Made by a program: the position numbers and the translations under genes. Positions 45,894 to 54,650 of a DNA stretch of 64,000 nucleotides are shown here, in pieces. A model generated the notes under the pieces. That model was given only the letters and a program-made list of their open reading frames with translations, was not told the origin of the DNA and ran no database searches. The stretch's first letter is position 1; each line of letters starts with the position of its first letter. The DNA comes from Bacteroidales bacterium UBA6267 (GTDB taxonomy: Bacteria > Bacteroidota > Bacteroidia > Bacteroidales > UBA1556), in the NCBI GenBank assembly GCA_002440745.1, contig DJVB01000019.1, positions 29,329-93,328 on the forward strand, in the 5' to 3' direction.

Positions 45894-47085
45894 CTATCCT
45901 TTATTTTTATCCTTCAATTTTTTCTCAGTTTCATTTAATTGTTTTAAAAAATGCTTTTCAGCTACTGAAATCTCATTTTTTCTCAATTCCATATATCTTT
46001 GATATTCAGCGTGGGCTTTATCTAAGGCTTGTTGGTGGCTGATAGTACCTGCATGATTTAAAATGTCTTTTCTTGTCATTTTCAGGAAGGTGTCAAGCTG
46101 CTCAATCCAGTCTTTCATATACATTGGTTCTTGATTAAGTGCTTGAATTTCTGCCAATTCTAAATATGCTGTAACTAAACGATTCAAAATATTCAGTTCG
46201 TCTTCTGCAAGGTAATTTTTTGCAATTTCAGCTTCTTGTTTTGTCGGTTTCCTTCCTTTAAAACTACTCATGCCTAAGTTTGGTTTTCCCGAGTCAACCC
46301 TACTATAAATTATCTCTGCTGCAGTATGACCATGCGCTGCCCAGTGCATTTTATTTTGAACTGTTTTGAAGAAAAGTACAGACATCTCCAAAGAGGGGTC
46401 GTAATCAATACTGAGACCGTTGCAAAACTTATTTGGCAAAAATATTTTAGGCGGCAGTAAAAATTCATACCGCAGTTAACTAGCTGTTAATGTCCCGATG
46501 GCTATCGGGATGAATTTTTGCGACAACGACAAAGATTGAAGCCAAATAAGTTGAAAACATTATAGACGGGTAATTTTGCAACAGTCTCATACTTGTGGCA
46601 TAGATTTTAAGAACCTTTCGCCAAAATACCTTTTCTGATGAACGAATATCCCTGATACGAGCCAGTAATTCATCAAAGTAATTACCTCCGCCAGCCTGTT
46701 TTAGTAATTCATCGTTCATGGTAAATCCTTTAACGATGTATTCTTTAAGGCGTTGGGTAGCCCAAATGCGGAACTTGGTGGCAACATGCGATTTTATGCG
46801 GTAACCGACAGAAATAATAGCATCGAGATTATAAAAATCAATCTTACGGCTGACCTCTCGACTACCTTCTAATCGAACTATTAAGAAATCCTTAATAGTT
46901 GCCTCAGGGTGCAATTCGCCTTCATCAAAAATGTTTTTGAGATGCATATTAATATTGGGCACGGTGGTTTGGAATAGCTCCGCCATCGACTTTTGAGTAA
47001 GCCAAACAGTTTCATTTTCCAATCGCACATCAATTTTGGTTTGCCCGTCTTCAGTTTGGTAGAATAGTATTCCTGAGTTATCCAT
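45894..47085 (-). pseudogene. rhuM-family gene disrupted by a MITE
   Basis: The N-terminal part (47085-46594; GILFYQTEDGQTKIDVRLENETVWLTQKSMAELFQTT type start) and the C-terminal part (46407-45894; VQNKMHWAAHGHTAAEIIY, PTKQEAEIAKNYLAEDELNILNRLVTAYLELAE) are the two halves of one virulence RhuM-family protein. Removing the 176-bp insert and one copy of its 5-bp target duplication leaves 1011 bp, exactly 337 codons in frame, so a 336-residue protein was split. The ends of the two surviving reading frames are MITE-encoded. RhuM proteins are of uncertain function and common in accessory DNA. Confidence 0.9.
46413..46588. mobile_element. 176-bp MITE with terminal inverted repeats
   Basis: Ends are GAGACCGTTGCAAAACTT and, inverted, GAGACTGTTGCAAAATTA. 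The 5-bp target duplication ATACT lies on both sides (46408-46412 and 46589-46593), and its removal restores the rhuM frame exactly. The element carries no transposase; inside it is the palindrome TCCCGATGGCTATCGGGA (46493-46510). Ends of this form resemble IS ends, so a full-length IS elsewhere in the genome should mobilise it. Confidence 0.92.
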
Positions 47086-47173
47086 TTCTTAAAAATGTTA
47101 AGTTTAATCCATCATTTATTTGTTCATCCTTAATCGAAGCATATACATGAAGTTTTTTGCTTATAAATCTATT

Positions 47174-47482
47174 TTATTCCCTGTATTTTAAAACAATATA
47201 TATTCTGCCGGTTTTCCCCATATTATTGTCTTAAAGTCGATAGAAGACCAGCAAATATAGCATTTATTTTATTGTCAGAATTTATTTTGAGGGAAAGGGA
47301 GGTTTTTTTTTACCCATTTTTGGATGCTGCCTTCCCCGATTTATCCCCACAAAAAGGTCATTTTTAGCTCCGATTACTGTTCGGGTACTATCGTATAGAG
47401 TTCGACTGAAGTTTTAGGCCATTCAAACTTCATTTAAACCTCATTTAAACGCTGTTTAAACCTTGTTTAAATTTTTCGATTT
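47174..47482 (-). repeat. Promoter-leader repeat copy H, extended with 11-bp arrays
   Basis: Same order as copy G: a 15-codon ORF (47221-47174, MGKTGRIYIVLKYRE), box TATATTTG at 47252-47259, then the TTCG array (47373-47404, one unit shortened) and five 11-bp units at 47424-47478. It lies upstream of the rhuM gene. In the first array the second unit lost one base, so the G copy is the more regular. Confidence 0.85.
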
Positions 47483-47963
47483 TTCCATAAATCCTCCAAA
47501 ACCCATTAGCAGAAAAACCAAAGTTTAAAAGAACAACTCACCCAAAACATCTACATCTTTTCCATAGAAAGCTCTACATTTCTTTGCCGAAATATGTACA
47601 TGTTTTGGTGGTAAATATGTACATGTTGTAGCTAAGACTTCCTTTCCGGTGGATTAAGGTCATCGTAATAAATTGCCAAGCAATGGCAAAAAATCCCACT
47701 TGTTTTACTCCTTAAATACACCAAAATTTCTACTTATTTCGTTGTTGTTTTCCTATAGCGCTGCCTCCTGAGCCTCGGCCCAATATTCGGTTTTTCCGTA
47801 CTTAAAACATTAAAATTCAATAATTTAATTAAATGAGATTTGTGGTTTTTGATTTTTTAAAAAATCAATCCTTATTTAACAAGCCCAAAATTAGTTATTA
47901 TTTTTTTACAAAAAGAAAAAGATTGGATTTTTTTTATGGAAATGTTTTTTTTTGAAGGAATTG
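47483..47963. other. AT-rich intergenic stretch
   Basis: No credible gene. A motif ATATGTACATGTT occurs twice in inverted/overlapping form around 47594-47625 (AAATATGTACATGTTTTGG and AAATATGTACATGTTGTAG), a small direct repeat. Nothing else is named. Confidence 0.4.
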
Positions 47964-48176
47964 ACGATGGAACGATGGTACGATGGGACGAAGGGACGAA
48001 GGTACGAGGGTACGAAGGTATGAAGGTACGAAGGTATGAAGGTACGAAGGTATGAAGGTACGAAGGTATGAAGGTACGAAGGTATGAAGGTACGAAGGTA
48101 TGAAGGTACGAGGGGACGAATGTACGAGGGGACGAAGGTACGAGGGGACGAGAGTATGAAGGCATGATGGTACGGA
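47964..48176. repeat. Octanucleotide tandem repeat
   Basis: About 26 degenerate units of GAAGGTAC/GAAGGTAT, alternating so that the middle is a clean 16-bp dimer array. Because 8 is not a multiple of 3, all minus-strand frames read an 8-residue cycle (VPSYLHTF-like); the ~100-codon frames through it are artefacts of the repeat. A simple-sequence tract like this can vary in length by slippage. Confidence 0.9.
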
Positions 48177-48249
48177 AGTGCACGCTGATTTAAAAAAACC
48201 TTTATAAAAATCCGTTCAATCAGTACTTCAATCAGTATTTTCCATACAA

Positions 48250-48362
48250 CCCCTTCCGGCGCAGCCAAATTACCATCAATTACGGCGAAGCCAAATTACC
48301 ACCCATTCCGGCGCAGCCACTTTACCACCCATTCCGGCGCAGCCACTTTACCACCCATTCCA
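48250..48362. repeat. 26-bp tandem repeats, cluster 1
   Basis: Units ATTCCGGCGCAGCCA plus (CTTT/AATT)ACCACCC, four full units and a partial one; two adjacent units are identical. The third part of a second cluster lies 115 bp to the right. Repeats are contiguous, without unique spacers. Confidence 0.85.
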
Positions 48363-48477
48363 CTCTGCACGTTATGTAAAAGCTATCACTTCAATCTATA
48401 AGAACAAAGCCAAATTTCCACATTTCCACATTATCACCCCCGACCACTGTACGGGGTTCACATTATCACATTTTACA

Positions 48478-48559
48478 ACCCCTTCCGGCGCAGCCAAATT
48501 ACCACCCATTCCGGCGAAGCCAAATTACCATTAATTCCGGCGAAGCCAAATTACCACCC
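48478..48559. repeat. 26-bp tandem repeats, cluster 2
   Basis: Three units of the same CCGGCG(C/A)AGCCAAATTACCA family, ending against the stop codon of the MlaD-like gene. Its position at the 3' end of that transcript suggests an untranslated-region repeat. Confidence 0.85.
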
Positions 48560-48560
48560 T

Positions 48561-49556
48561 TTACTTCACCGAATCCGGATCGACATATACATTGCGTTTG
48601 GGACTGCGGCCAAAGACGGAAAAATGCAGATAACGTTGGGGATTTAGTTTGATATCTTCCACCAATTTGTTGAGCTCGTGTGAGGCGGCTTCCAATTCGT
48701 AATACAGTGTATCGTTATTTACGAGCATTCCAAGGCTGCCTTCTCCCCTATTGATTTTGTCGGAAATGGCTTGAAAATCAGACAAAGCTTTTTCGGCGGC
48801 ATAAATGGTTTTTCGCAAATCGATTTGTGCTAAACTGTCGCTGAAATTGGAAAAATTGGCAATCGCCCGATTGATTTGCTCGTTATTATTCTTGAGGTTG
48901 GAAGTAATTGAATGAACATTTTCCAAAATTCTACTGATAACTCCCTTTTGAGTGGTGAGAACGGTATCTAAAGTAAAGGAAGAATGTTCGATATTATTGA
49001 TAGTTTTTTGAATACTGGCAAAGGAGTTTGCTAATGAGCGTTGTGTTTCTTCATTAAAAACATACTTAATCGACTCAAGCACAGTATCTAAAGTGGCTAA
49101 CATATTCTCGGTCTTGGCTTTCAGAGGCAAAATTTGCATAGAAACCTCTTCCTGAATGGTGGTTGCGATGGCCGAGTTCAAGGTGTCGCCGTCTTCGGCA
49201 AAATTCGGATTATTGCTAAAAAGTATGGAAATAGTGTTCACACCAAGGAAGTCGGATTCAATTTTGGCCACGGAATTTTTGGGAATCCGAACGGTTTTGT
49301 CCACCTGAATTTCTACCAAAACACGATTTGAACCATCAGACTGAAGAAGGTCCAAGCCGCTCACCAATCCAATTTTAAACCCATTTAAGTAAACGGAATT
49401 TGATTCTGAGAGGCCGGCAATTTTATCATAAATGATATAGTAATTATACGTCCGGTCTAATAAATCCTTTCCTCTCAGAAAATTATATCCAAAATAGGCG
49501 CTCACAAGTGTAAAAGTGGCCACAAAACCAAGGTAAAATTCTTTTCTAATCTTCAT
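48561..49556 (-). CDS. MlaD-like (MCE domain) protein
   Basis: 331 residues. An N-terminal membrane anchor (FYLGFVATFTLVSAYFGYNFL, about 6-26) precedes an MCE domain at about 38-115 (VYLNGFKIGLVSGLDLL, RIPKNSVAKIESDFLGVNTISI). Residues about 140-285 are a long coiled coil with periodic leucines. MCE proteins form hexameric rings that carry lipids across the periplasm. It may act with a remote MlaE/MlaF pair; none is nearby. Confidence 0.9.
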   Translation of the reverse strand: MKIRKEFYLGFVATFTLVSAYFGYNFLRGKDLLDRTYNYYIIYDKIAGLSESNSVYLNGFKIGLVSGLDLLQSDGSNRVLVEIQVDKTVRIPKNSVAKIESDFLGVNTISILFSNNPNFAEDGDTLNSAIATTIQEEVSMQILPLKAKTENMLATLDTVLESIKYVFNEETQRSLANSFASIQKTINNIEHSSFTLDTVLTTQKGVISRILENVHSITSNLKNNNEQINRAIANFSNFSDSLAQIDLRKTIYAAEKALSDFQAISDKINRGEGSLGMLVNNDTLYYELEAASHELNKLVEDIKLNPQRYLHFSVFGRSPKRNVYVDPDSVK

Positions 49557-49573
49557 AAGGATGATTTAGTGCA

Positions 49574-49581
49574 CAAAGATA
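49574..49581 (-). promoter_or_regulatory. Promoter -7 box TATCTTTG
   Basis: A match to TAnnTTTG on the minus strand, 17 bp before the start of the MlaD-like gene and inside the short gap to the amidase gene, so the MlaD-like gene probably has its own promoter. Confidence 0.5.
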
Positions 49582-49599
49582 AAAGATAATCATCTGTTG

Positions 49600-50790
49600 T
49601 CAGGGATTATTTTTCTTTTTTTCTTCAATCAGCCTGACGGCCTCCTGAGGAGTGATGCGTTTTCCGTTGACAAATGCCACCACAAAAGCATCCGAAAAGC
49701 CCTTGCTCCTGACAATTGTCAGATGCGAAACGGCATCGTCAATAGTTTCAAATTTACCACTCACATATTTATAAAGCCCTGACTGATAGTAGCTCCACAC
49801 ATCCTGAAGACTTTGAAACGAAGAAGCGGATGCAGGTTTTTTCACCGAAGAACTTGTAAACTGAACTCCAAACACAATTTCATCCTCAACCACCGCAGCG
49901 GCTTTTGCGGTGTCGGCATCGGCCTTTTTCACTTCCACCGTTTCCTGCTTGGCGTCTTCCTTTTTATTTTCCACTTCAACAGGCTTAATATCCGCTTTTT
50001 CCGATTGCACTTCCGGGCCTTCCATTTCAATTTTATACTGCTTAAAAGCCCGATAGATTGCAGATGCGAGATAATCCTGACCTTGAGTAGATTTCAAGAA
50101 TTTTTCTTCCTCAGGATTGGAAACAAAGCCCAATTCAATCAAAACGCTGGGCATGGTCGTTTTCCAAAGCACAAGAAATCCGGCCTCCTTCACCCCCCTA
50201 TCGTTTCGCCCTACGCGGGTTTTGAACTCATTCTCGATTTTGGTGGCAAAGTCGATACTTTGGTCACGGTAAGCCGATTGAAACAGCGAAAAGATAATAT
50301 AGGATTCGGGGGAATTGGGATCGAAATTATTATACGATTCATTGGCATTCGATTCCAAAAGAATGGCTGAGTTTTCCTTTTTGGCCACTTCCAAATTTGC
50401 CTTGCTTTTGGCCAAACCCATCACCCATGTTTCGGTGCCATTGGGTTTGGTGCTTTCGGTTGCATTGCAATGAATGCTGATGAATAAGTCGGCATTGGCT
50501 TTATTGGCAATATCGGCACGCTTGTAGAGCTCCACAAAAACATCGGTGTCGCGGGTATAAACCACCTTCACATCCTTATAATTTGTTTTGATATAATTAC
50601 CCAATTTCAGGGCAACACTCAAGGCAATATCCTTTTCCTTAGAGCTTTTTCCTACTGCGCCCGGGTCGTGCCCCCCATGTCCGGCATCAATAACAACCAC
50701 TTTGATTTTATATGGATCTTGGGCGAAAACTTCAGTTTGCACTAAAAAAGCTGCGAGCCATAAAACAAAAACTAAAATTAAGCGTTTCAC
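49600..50790 (-). CDS. N-acetylmuramoyl-L-alanine amidase (Amidase_3)
   Basis: 396 residues starting with GTG (no ATG fits the signal peptide MKRLILVFVLWLAAFLVQTEVFA). The Amidase_3 zinc protease-like domain (about 30-250) has the ligands VVVIDAGHGGHDPGA, GKSSKEKDIALSVA, LFISIHCNATE and MPSVLIELGFVSNPEEE. It cleaves the amide bond of peptidoglycan stems. The C-terminal part (VQFTSSSVKK ... LTIVRSKGFSDAFVVAFVNG) resembles a SPOR-like peptidoglycan-binding fold. It is transcribed away from lptD. Confidence 0.93.
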   Translation of the reverse strand: MKRLILVFVLWLAAFLVQTEVFAQDPYKIKVVVIDAGHGGHDPGAVGKSSKEKDIALSVALKLGNYIKTNYKDVKVVYTRDTDVFVELYKRADIANKANADLFISIHCNATESTKPNGTETWVMGLAKSKANLEVAKKENSAILLESNANESYNNFDPNSPESYIIFSLFQSAYRDQSIDFATKIENEFKTRVGRNDRGVKEAGFLVLWKTTMPSVLIELGFVSNPEEEKFLKSTQGQDYLASAIYRAFKQYKIEMEGPEVQSEKADIKPVEVENKKEDAKQETVEVKKADADTAKAAAVVEDEIVFGVQFTSSSVKKPASASSFQSLQDVWSYYQSGLYKYVSGKFETIDDAVSHLTIVRSKGFSDAFVVAFVNGKRITPQEAVRLIEEKKKNNP

Positions 50791-50898
50791 GATGGTAAAG
50801 TTTTAGTTATTTTACAAATTGTTTTCAGGCTAAATGTATATAAGTTATCTCATTGTTAATGACAACATTAGGCCTTCAACAAAATTAAACCTTTAGAT

Positions 50899-53508
50899 TT
50901 GTTAATATCAAACAGGCTGTCGAATTTGTTAACGGTTTTATCAACAAAATTATTGCGTCAATTCTCTCTACTGGTATTTTTCACAATCACCGGAATGGGT
51001 CTTTTTGCCCAAACCGACACTAACGACAGCATCCCAATTGACAACGAATCGCAAAAAAAGCCACAAAATTTCATCCTTGAATCGAGAATCATTCGAACCG
51101 CAAAAGACTCTGTTAAAATCAATTACAAAACACAAAAGGCCTATTTATACGGAAATGCAAAAGTGGAATATGAAAAGATTACCTTAGAGGCAGCCTATAT
51201 CGAAATAGATTTTGTGAACAATACGGTGTATGCTACCGGGATGCCCGACAGCAGTGGCAAAATGATTGGTGAGCCTGTGTTCAAGGAAGGTGCAGATGAA
51301 TACCAGACTACGGAAATGCGGTACAATTTCACCACCCGAAAAGGTTTGGTTTACAACGTTACGAAGCAAGATGGAGACGCTTATGTTTTTTTAGCCGAAG
51401 GAAAAAAGATGCCCGACAACACCACTTATGTGCATCAAGGCCATTTCACCACTTGCTCCTTACCGCATCCACATTATAGCATTCGTTATAATAAAGGGAA
51501 GATTATCCCTGACGACAAGATAGTTACAGGGCCCATCTATATGGAAATTGAGGATATCCCCATACCACTGATTTTACCTTTTGGGTTTTTTCCGAATAAA
51601 AAAGGACGAGCTAATGGAATATTGATTCCCAGTTACGGATACACCGAAGCACGGGGATATTTTCTGAGCAATGGCGGCTATTATACCGGTTTAGGCGAAC
51701 ATATAGATTTAGCGTTGCGCGGCGACATTTACACCAAAGGAAGCTGGGCGATTCGAGCTTTGAGCAACTATAATTGGCGATATGTGGCCAACGGTAACGT
51801 TCAACTGCAATTTGCAAAAAACAAATCCGGAGAAACCGACACCGACAACTATGGTGAAGAACAACAGTATTTTATCCGATGGGATCACCGACAAGATCAA
51901 AAAGCAAATCCCAACTCCAATTTTTCGGCAAATGTAAATTTTGGATCGACACAATACAATAAACTAAATTCCTATAATGTGAACGACATTGTTTCCAACG
52001 AATTTCAATCGAGCATCTCCTACAGCACCCGCATTGGAAACAATAACCTGAATATCAACATTAACCACAACCAAAACTCGTCATCCCATCAAATGACCCT
52101 GCTTTTGCCCACGCTCTCTTTTAGCACGCAGCGCATCAACCCCTTTCAGCGGAAATTGCCTGTCGGGAAAACAAGATGGTACGAAAAAATCAATTTCACC
52201 TATAATTTGGAAGCGCGTAATCAACTGACAACCACCGATTCCATGCTTTTAAAAACCCAATTCTCCGACTTCGAAAATGGCATCAAACATAGCATTCCGC
52301 TTTCGGTGACTGTTCCTGTGGGTTATTTCAACTGGACAAATAATATCAACCTGAATGAATATTGGTATTTCAGCACCGTTTCCAAAGTCTGGGATCCAAA
52401 TCTGATTGTCAACGGCGTGGATACCGGTGGCGTTGTAATAAATGAAAATATGGGATTCAAGGCCGGCCACGATGCCTCTTTCAGTTCGGGCGTAAGCACT
52501 CGAATTTATGGTATGTTTGGTTTAAAATATGGCCCCGTGCGCTATATGCGGCATGTCCTCACTCCCACTATCGGATTTTCCTACCGACCGAATATTAGCA
52601 AAGAGCTGAATTATTATCGCGAATATGTGAACGATGATGGAGACGTGATACGTTATACTATTTTTGAAGGAGGGATTTTTGGCGGTCCGCAGGATGGAAA
52701 ATCAGGAGCAATAAACCTCAGTTTAAACAATACGTTAGAAGCAAAAATCCGATCGAGGAAGGACACAGTGACAGGAATGAAAAAAATCCGAATCATCGAA
52801 AGTTTCACTTTGTCAACAAGTTACGACTTAGCCAAGGACTCATTTCAATTGTCTCCGCTATCGGTTTCGGCACGAACAACCATCTTTAAACAAATCGGAG
52901 TTCAATTCACCGGAAGTTGGGATTTTTACGCATTCGACCCTGTTACAAAAACAAGAATCAAAAAGTTGAATTGGGAGGTAAACAAAAAGCTACTGCGGCA
53001 AAATTCGTATAATATCAATTTCTCCTTGAATTATAATTTATCGGCTAACACCTTTAAAAACAAGAAGAAAACCAAGCCGGAGTTTAAGTCGGAGCAGGGC
53101 AGTTCGGAGGAGCTAAGGCAAGTGAACAGTTTTCCGGATCGTTATGTAGATTTCAACAATCCTTGGAGCTTAAATATCTATTATTCTTATGTTTATAATG
53201 ACGCATTCAATACATCTCAAAACAACTATCTCAAGACCAGGATTATCACGCTGAATTTGTCGGGCGATGTAAATATCACCAAAAAATGGAAAATCGGGTT
53301 TACGACAGGGTACGACTTTAAAGCCAAGGATTTAAGCATAACCACCATCGACATTTATCGCGATTTACACTGTTGGGAGCTGATGTTCAACTGGATACCC
53401 ATTGGATTTCGGAAATCCTATAATTTAACCGTCCGAGTTAAATCGCCTTTATTACAAGATTTGAAACTTACCAAAAAACGCGATTGGCAAGATCAACAGT
53501 TATTCTAA
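50899..53508 (+). CDS. lptD: LptD-like LPS transport outer-membrane protein
   Basis: 869 residues. The best start is TTG at 50899, since no ATG lies before the hydrophobic signal (LLRQFSLLVFFTITGMGLFAQ). Residues about 60-200 form the jellyroll OstA/LptA-like part (INYKTQKAYLYGNAKVEYEKITLEAAYIEID). The rest is a large beta-barrel (many alternating NY/YN strands). LptD inserts lipopolysaccharide into the outer leaflet. The Bacteroidota form is divergent from that of Proteobacteria, in line with this sequence. The next gene starts 11 bp later. Confidence 0.85.
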   Translation: MLISNRLSNLLTVLSTKLLRQFSLLVFFTITGMGLFAQTDTNDSIPIDNESQKKPQNFILESRIIRTAKDSVKINYKTQKAYLYGNAKVEYEKITLEAAYIEIDFVNNTVYATGMPDSSGKMIGEPVFKEGADEYQTTEMRYNFTTRKGLVYNVTKQDGDAYVFLAEGKKMPDNTTYVHQGHFTTCSLPHPHYSIRYNKGKIIPDDKIVTGPIYMEIEDIPIPLILPFGFFPNKKGRANGILIPSYGYTEARGYFLSNGGYYTGLGEHIDLALRGDIYTKGSWAIRALSNYNWRYVANGNVQLQFAKNKSGETDTDNYGEEQQYFIRWDHRQDQKANPNSNFSANVNFGSTQYNKLNSYNVNDIVSNEFQSSISYSTRIGNNNLNININHNQNSSSHQMTLLLPTLSFSTQRINPFQRKLPVGKTRWYEKINFTYNLEARNQLTTTDSMLLKTQFSDFENGIKHSIPLSVTVPVGYFNWTNNINLNEYWYFSTVSKVWDPNLIVNGVDTGGVVINENMGFKAGHDASFSSGVSTRIYGMFGLKYGPVRYMRHVLTPTIGFSYRPNISKELNYYREYVNDDGDVIRYTIFEGGIFGGPQDGKSGAINLSLNNTLEAKIRSRKDTVTGMKKIRIIESFTLSTSYDLAKDSFQLSPLSVSARTTIFKQIGVQFTGSWDFYAFDPVTKTRIKKLNWEVNKKLLRQNSYNINFSLNYNLSANTFKNKKKTKPEFKSEQGSSEELRQVNSFPDRYVDFNNPWSLNIYYSYVYNDAFNTSQNNYLKTRIITLNLSGDVNITKKWKIGFTTGYDFKAKDLSITTIDIYRDLHCWELMFNWIPIGFRKSYNLTVRVKSPLLQDLKLTKKRDWQDQQLF

Positions 53509-53519
53509 AACCATTTATT

Positions 53520-54356
53520 ATGAGCAAACTACGTATCCGAAAAGCCAATGGAGATTTGGTCGATTTTGACGAAACCAAAATAATCGCAGCCCTGATGCGG
53601 TCGGGAGCCAGACGCGATGAGGCCGAAAAAGTGCTAAGTCAGTTGTTGAAAACGGTCAGCGATGGCGTGTCCACTGCGAAGATTTACCAGAAGGCGCTGA
53701 TGCAATTGCGGAAAGTTTCGGGATATGCTGCGGGTCGATATCAGTTGAAGAGAGCCGTTTTTGAACTTGGCCCCGGAGGTTATCCCTTTGAGAAATTTGT
53801 CGCGCATCTCTTAGCGAGCAAAGGATTTGAAACCCAGACCAATGTAATCGGTCAGGGACGTTGTGTGCGCCACGAATTGGATGTGGTAGCAGAAAATAAA
53901 TTTGAGAAAATCATGGTGGAATGTAAGTTTCATCGAGACCAAGGACAAAAAAATGATGTAAAAATTCCACTCTATATTCAAAGTCGGTTTTTGGATATGA
54001 AACAGCAATGGGAGGCAGAAGGAGAAACCCGAAAAATCACCGGCATGATTGTCACCAACACCCGATTCACTACTGATGCTGAAGACTTTGGCAAATGCGT
54101 TGGTTTGCGATTAGTAAGTTGGGATTATCCCAATGGACATGGATTAAGAAACTGGATTGACAAATCGGGATTGCATCCCATCACCACGATTAGCTCCATC
54201 CCAAAAGCGCTGAAATCTGTTTTGATGGAAAAAGGCATTGTACTCTGCCGCGAAATATTGGACAAATCGGAGCTGCTTCTCCAATTAGGCATAGCGGAAC
54301 AAAAGGTCAAAACCATCATCGAAGAAGCAAGATTAATTACTGAGACAGAGCGGTAA
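53520..54356 (+). CDS. ATP-cone domain fused to an Mrr-like nuclease
   Basis: 278 residues from the ATG at 53520 (12 codons of the longer frame overlap lptD and are discarded). Residues 1-90 are an ATP-cone (LRIRKANGDLVDFDETKIIAALMRSGA), the nucleotide-sensing module of ribonucleotide reductases and NrdR. Residues about 90-200 are a restriction-endonuclease-fold domain: FEKFVAHLLASKGFETQTN, HELDVVAENKFEKIMVECKFH (D-ExK). Nuclease activity controlled by ATP/dATP is inferred from the fusion. Confidence 0.85.
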   Translation: MSKLRIRKANGDLVDFDETKIIAALMRSGARRDEAEKVLSQLLKTVSDGVSTAKIYQKALMQLRKVSGYAAGRYQLKRAVFELGPGGYPFEKFVAHLLASKGFETQTNVIGQGRCVRHELDVVAENKFEKIMVECKFHRDQGQKNDVKIPLYIQSRFLDMKQQWEAEGETRKITGMIVTNTRFTTDAEDFGKCVGLRLVSWDYPNGHGLRNWIDKSGLHPITTISSIPKALKSVLMEKGIVLCREILDKSELLLQLGIAEQKVKTIIEEARLITETER

Positions 54357-54650
54357 AAGCCCAACCTAATATCGATAAAAACCCTTTATTTCAACATATA
54401 AGCAGTTGATGGGGAGGTTTATTTGGGGAGTGAAATTGGAAGAAGTGAGTAGTCTGTATATCTGACAGATACGATCTTTTTTTTATGGCTTTCTGCATCA
54501 AATCCTCAATTATTAAAAAAAATATTTTTGGATAAAATTTCGGCAAAAAAAATGCTTATATTTGCTGGTGAAAATTTATTCTAATTCACACAAAACCAAA
54601 ACCATGATAATTTTCGTTTTCAACCAAATATGTACTTAAAAAATAAGATT
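54357..54650 (+). other. Intergenic region with a promoter box
   Basis: 294 bp. A TATATTTG box (54557-54564), again followed by CTGGTG as in the island's repeats, lies about 90 bp before the next gene; the rest of the repeat is absent. A short palindrome ATCTGACAGAT lies to its left. Confidence 0.5.

Noticed and set aside
45764..46042. Plus-strand frame of 92 codons
   Set aside because: It is mostly antisense to the rhuM C-terminal part, which has a clear protein pattern.
23435..47482. Reading the dispersed repeats as remnants of one duplicated protein gene
   Set aside because: The similarity centres on the promoter box and leader; the short ORF is often broken and the downstream genes are unrelated, so a regulatory element fits better.
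47872..48268. Two overlapping minus-strand frames of 103 and 120 codons (VPSYLHTF-like repeats)
   Set aside because: They are produced by the octanucleotide repeat, which leaves all frames open; no start context or homology-like composition.
48250..48559. CRISPR array
   Set aside because: The 26-bp units are contiguous without unique spacers, and no cas gene is present.
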